A stretch of 64,000 nt of DNA from Tetrahymena thermophila SB210 (taxonomy: Eukaryota > Ciliophora > Oligohymenophorea > Hymenostomatida > Tetrahymenidae): the NCBI RefSeq assembly GCF_000189635.1, contig NW_002476375.1, positions 63,479 to 127,478 on the forward strand, read 5' to 3'. Made by a program: the position numbers and the translations under genes. Under the pieces are notes generated by a model. The model saw only the letters and a list, made by a program, of their open reading frames with translations, ran no database searches and had not been told where the DNA came from. The stretch's first letter is position 1, and each line of letters starts with the position of its first letter. This document shows, in pieces, positions 63,295-64,000 of the stretch.

Positions 63295-64000
63295 TATATT
63301 AAATATTAAAATAAAAAATAGCTTCAAAAAGAAAGAATACATTTTTAAAAATATAAAGTTAGTCTTACAATTTTATTATCTACCAACAATTTATTTAGTT
63401 CATGTAAATTAATTTTGTTATATTTTAGTTTATTTTAACTAGCTTTTATAATTTATAATGATATGGATTTTAAATCCATATCCAGCATTTAACTTTTTTA
63501 ATTAAGTTGATAATATTTTTATACAAAATTAATAAAGTTTTTTTATTTAGTTTTTAGTTATTAACTTTTTAAAAGATATTAATAAATTTAATTATGTAAA
63601 CAATAATATGATTTTTAAAATATTTACTATGTATCCTCATTAATTAATAAAGGGTAAAATATTTTAAGCATTTTGATTAAATAATAAATTTGGTTATGAA
63701 TACTTTTATTTTGAAAACTTACATGAACCTTAACTTAATATTTATAATTGCTTGCATAAAAGCAATATATTTAAAAAATAAAAATTGAATGTATATTTAT
63801 TAATTATTAAATTTGAATATAATTTTTTCAGAAATTACACTTTTTAGGGTGGAGGAAGTAAATAAATTACAAATCAAAGAGGATTTTAATGGTAAAATGA
63901 AATATTTGAAATATTTTCCAGAATTTATTTGTACTATTGAATAAGAATCAATCGGAAATAATTTTTGAATATTTTTTCATCGTTTTTTAAAAATCATCCT
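63295..64000. other. AT-rich region at the right edge
   Basis: 706 bases downstream of the last gene. It contains a short A/T inverted repeat around 63460-63480 (atggattttaaatccat) but no recognised gene. Confidence 0.5.

Noticed and set aside
1-64000. Chromosome breakage sequence (TAAACCAACCTCTTT type), telomeric repeats (GGGGTT) and A5G5-type elimination signals
   Set aside because: None was seen on reading either strand.

Overview
The window looks like nuclear DNA of a Tetrahymena-like ciliate. It is very AT-rich, and every convincing gene reads TAA and TAG as glutamine with TGA as the only stop. Spliced genes carry short AT-rich GT..AG introns. No rRNA, tRNA, CRISPR, LTR element or intact transposase was recognised. 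All models below were read by eye with the ciliate code; families were assigned from motifs, without database searches.

Left part (1-21.4 kb): two tandem TPR-like genes (one cut by the window edge) are followed by a run of minus-strand, apparently lineage-specific membrane-protein genes. A two-gene cassette (a multi-pass membrane protein X and a coiled-coil membrane protein Y) occurs twice in tandem at 4.36-10.7 kb. One X copy is decayed and one Y copy is truncated. A third Y gene lies at 14.9-16.4 kb across an assembly gap. Between them is a five-exon array in which each 90-nt exon encodes one leucine-rich repeat. Next comes a single-exon 1333-residue protein with a Cys-containing ectodomain, four membrane segments and a long Gln/Asn-rich tail.

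Middle (21.4-35.1 kb): three tandem copies of a six-exon gene for a small tail-anchored protein family (G1-G3, 206-209 residues) are followed by a complete cytochrome P450 and a large protein with a C-terminal chromo-shadow-like domain. All are on the minus strand.

Right part (37-64 kb): plus-strand genes for a DENN-domain protein, a RAP-domain (FASTK-like, probably mitochondrial) protein and a coiled-coil protein with a degenerate EF-hand; then a minus-strand eight-exon gene with a possible beta-sandwich DNA-binding region and a Gln/Asn/Gly/Pro-rich tail; a 7.3-kb gene-poor stretch with one GC-rich hairpin; and a plus-strand low-complexity protein gene.

There is no operon logic. The theme is local tandem duplication at several scales: whole genes, cassettes, exons and promoter segments. 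Pathway links between neighbours are not evident.
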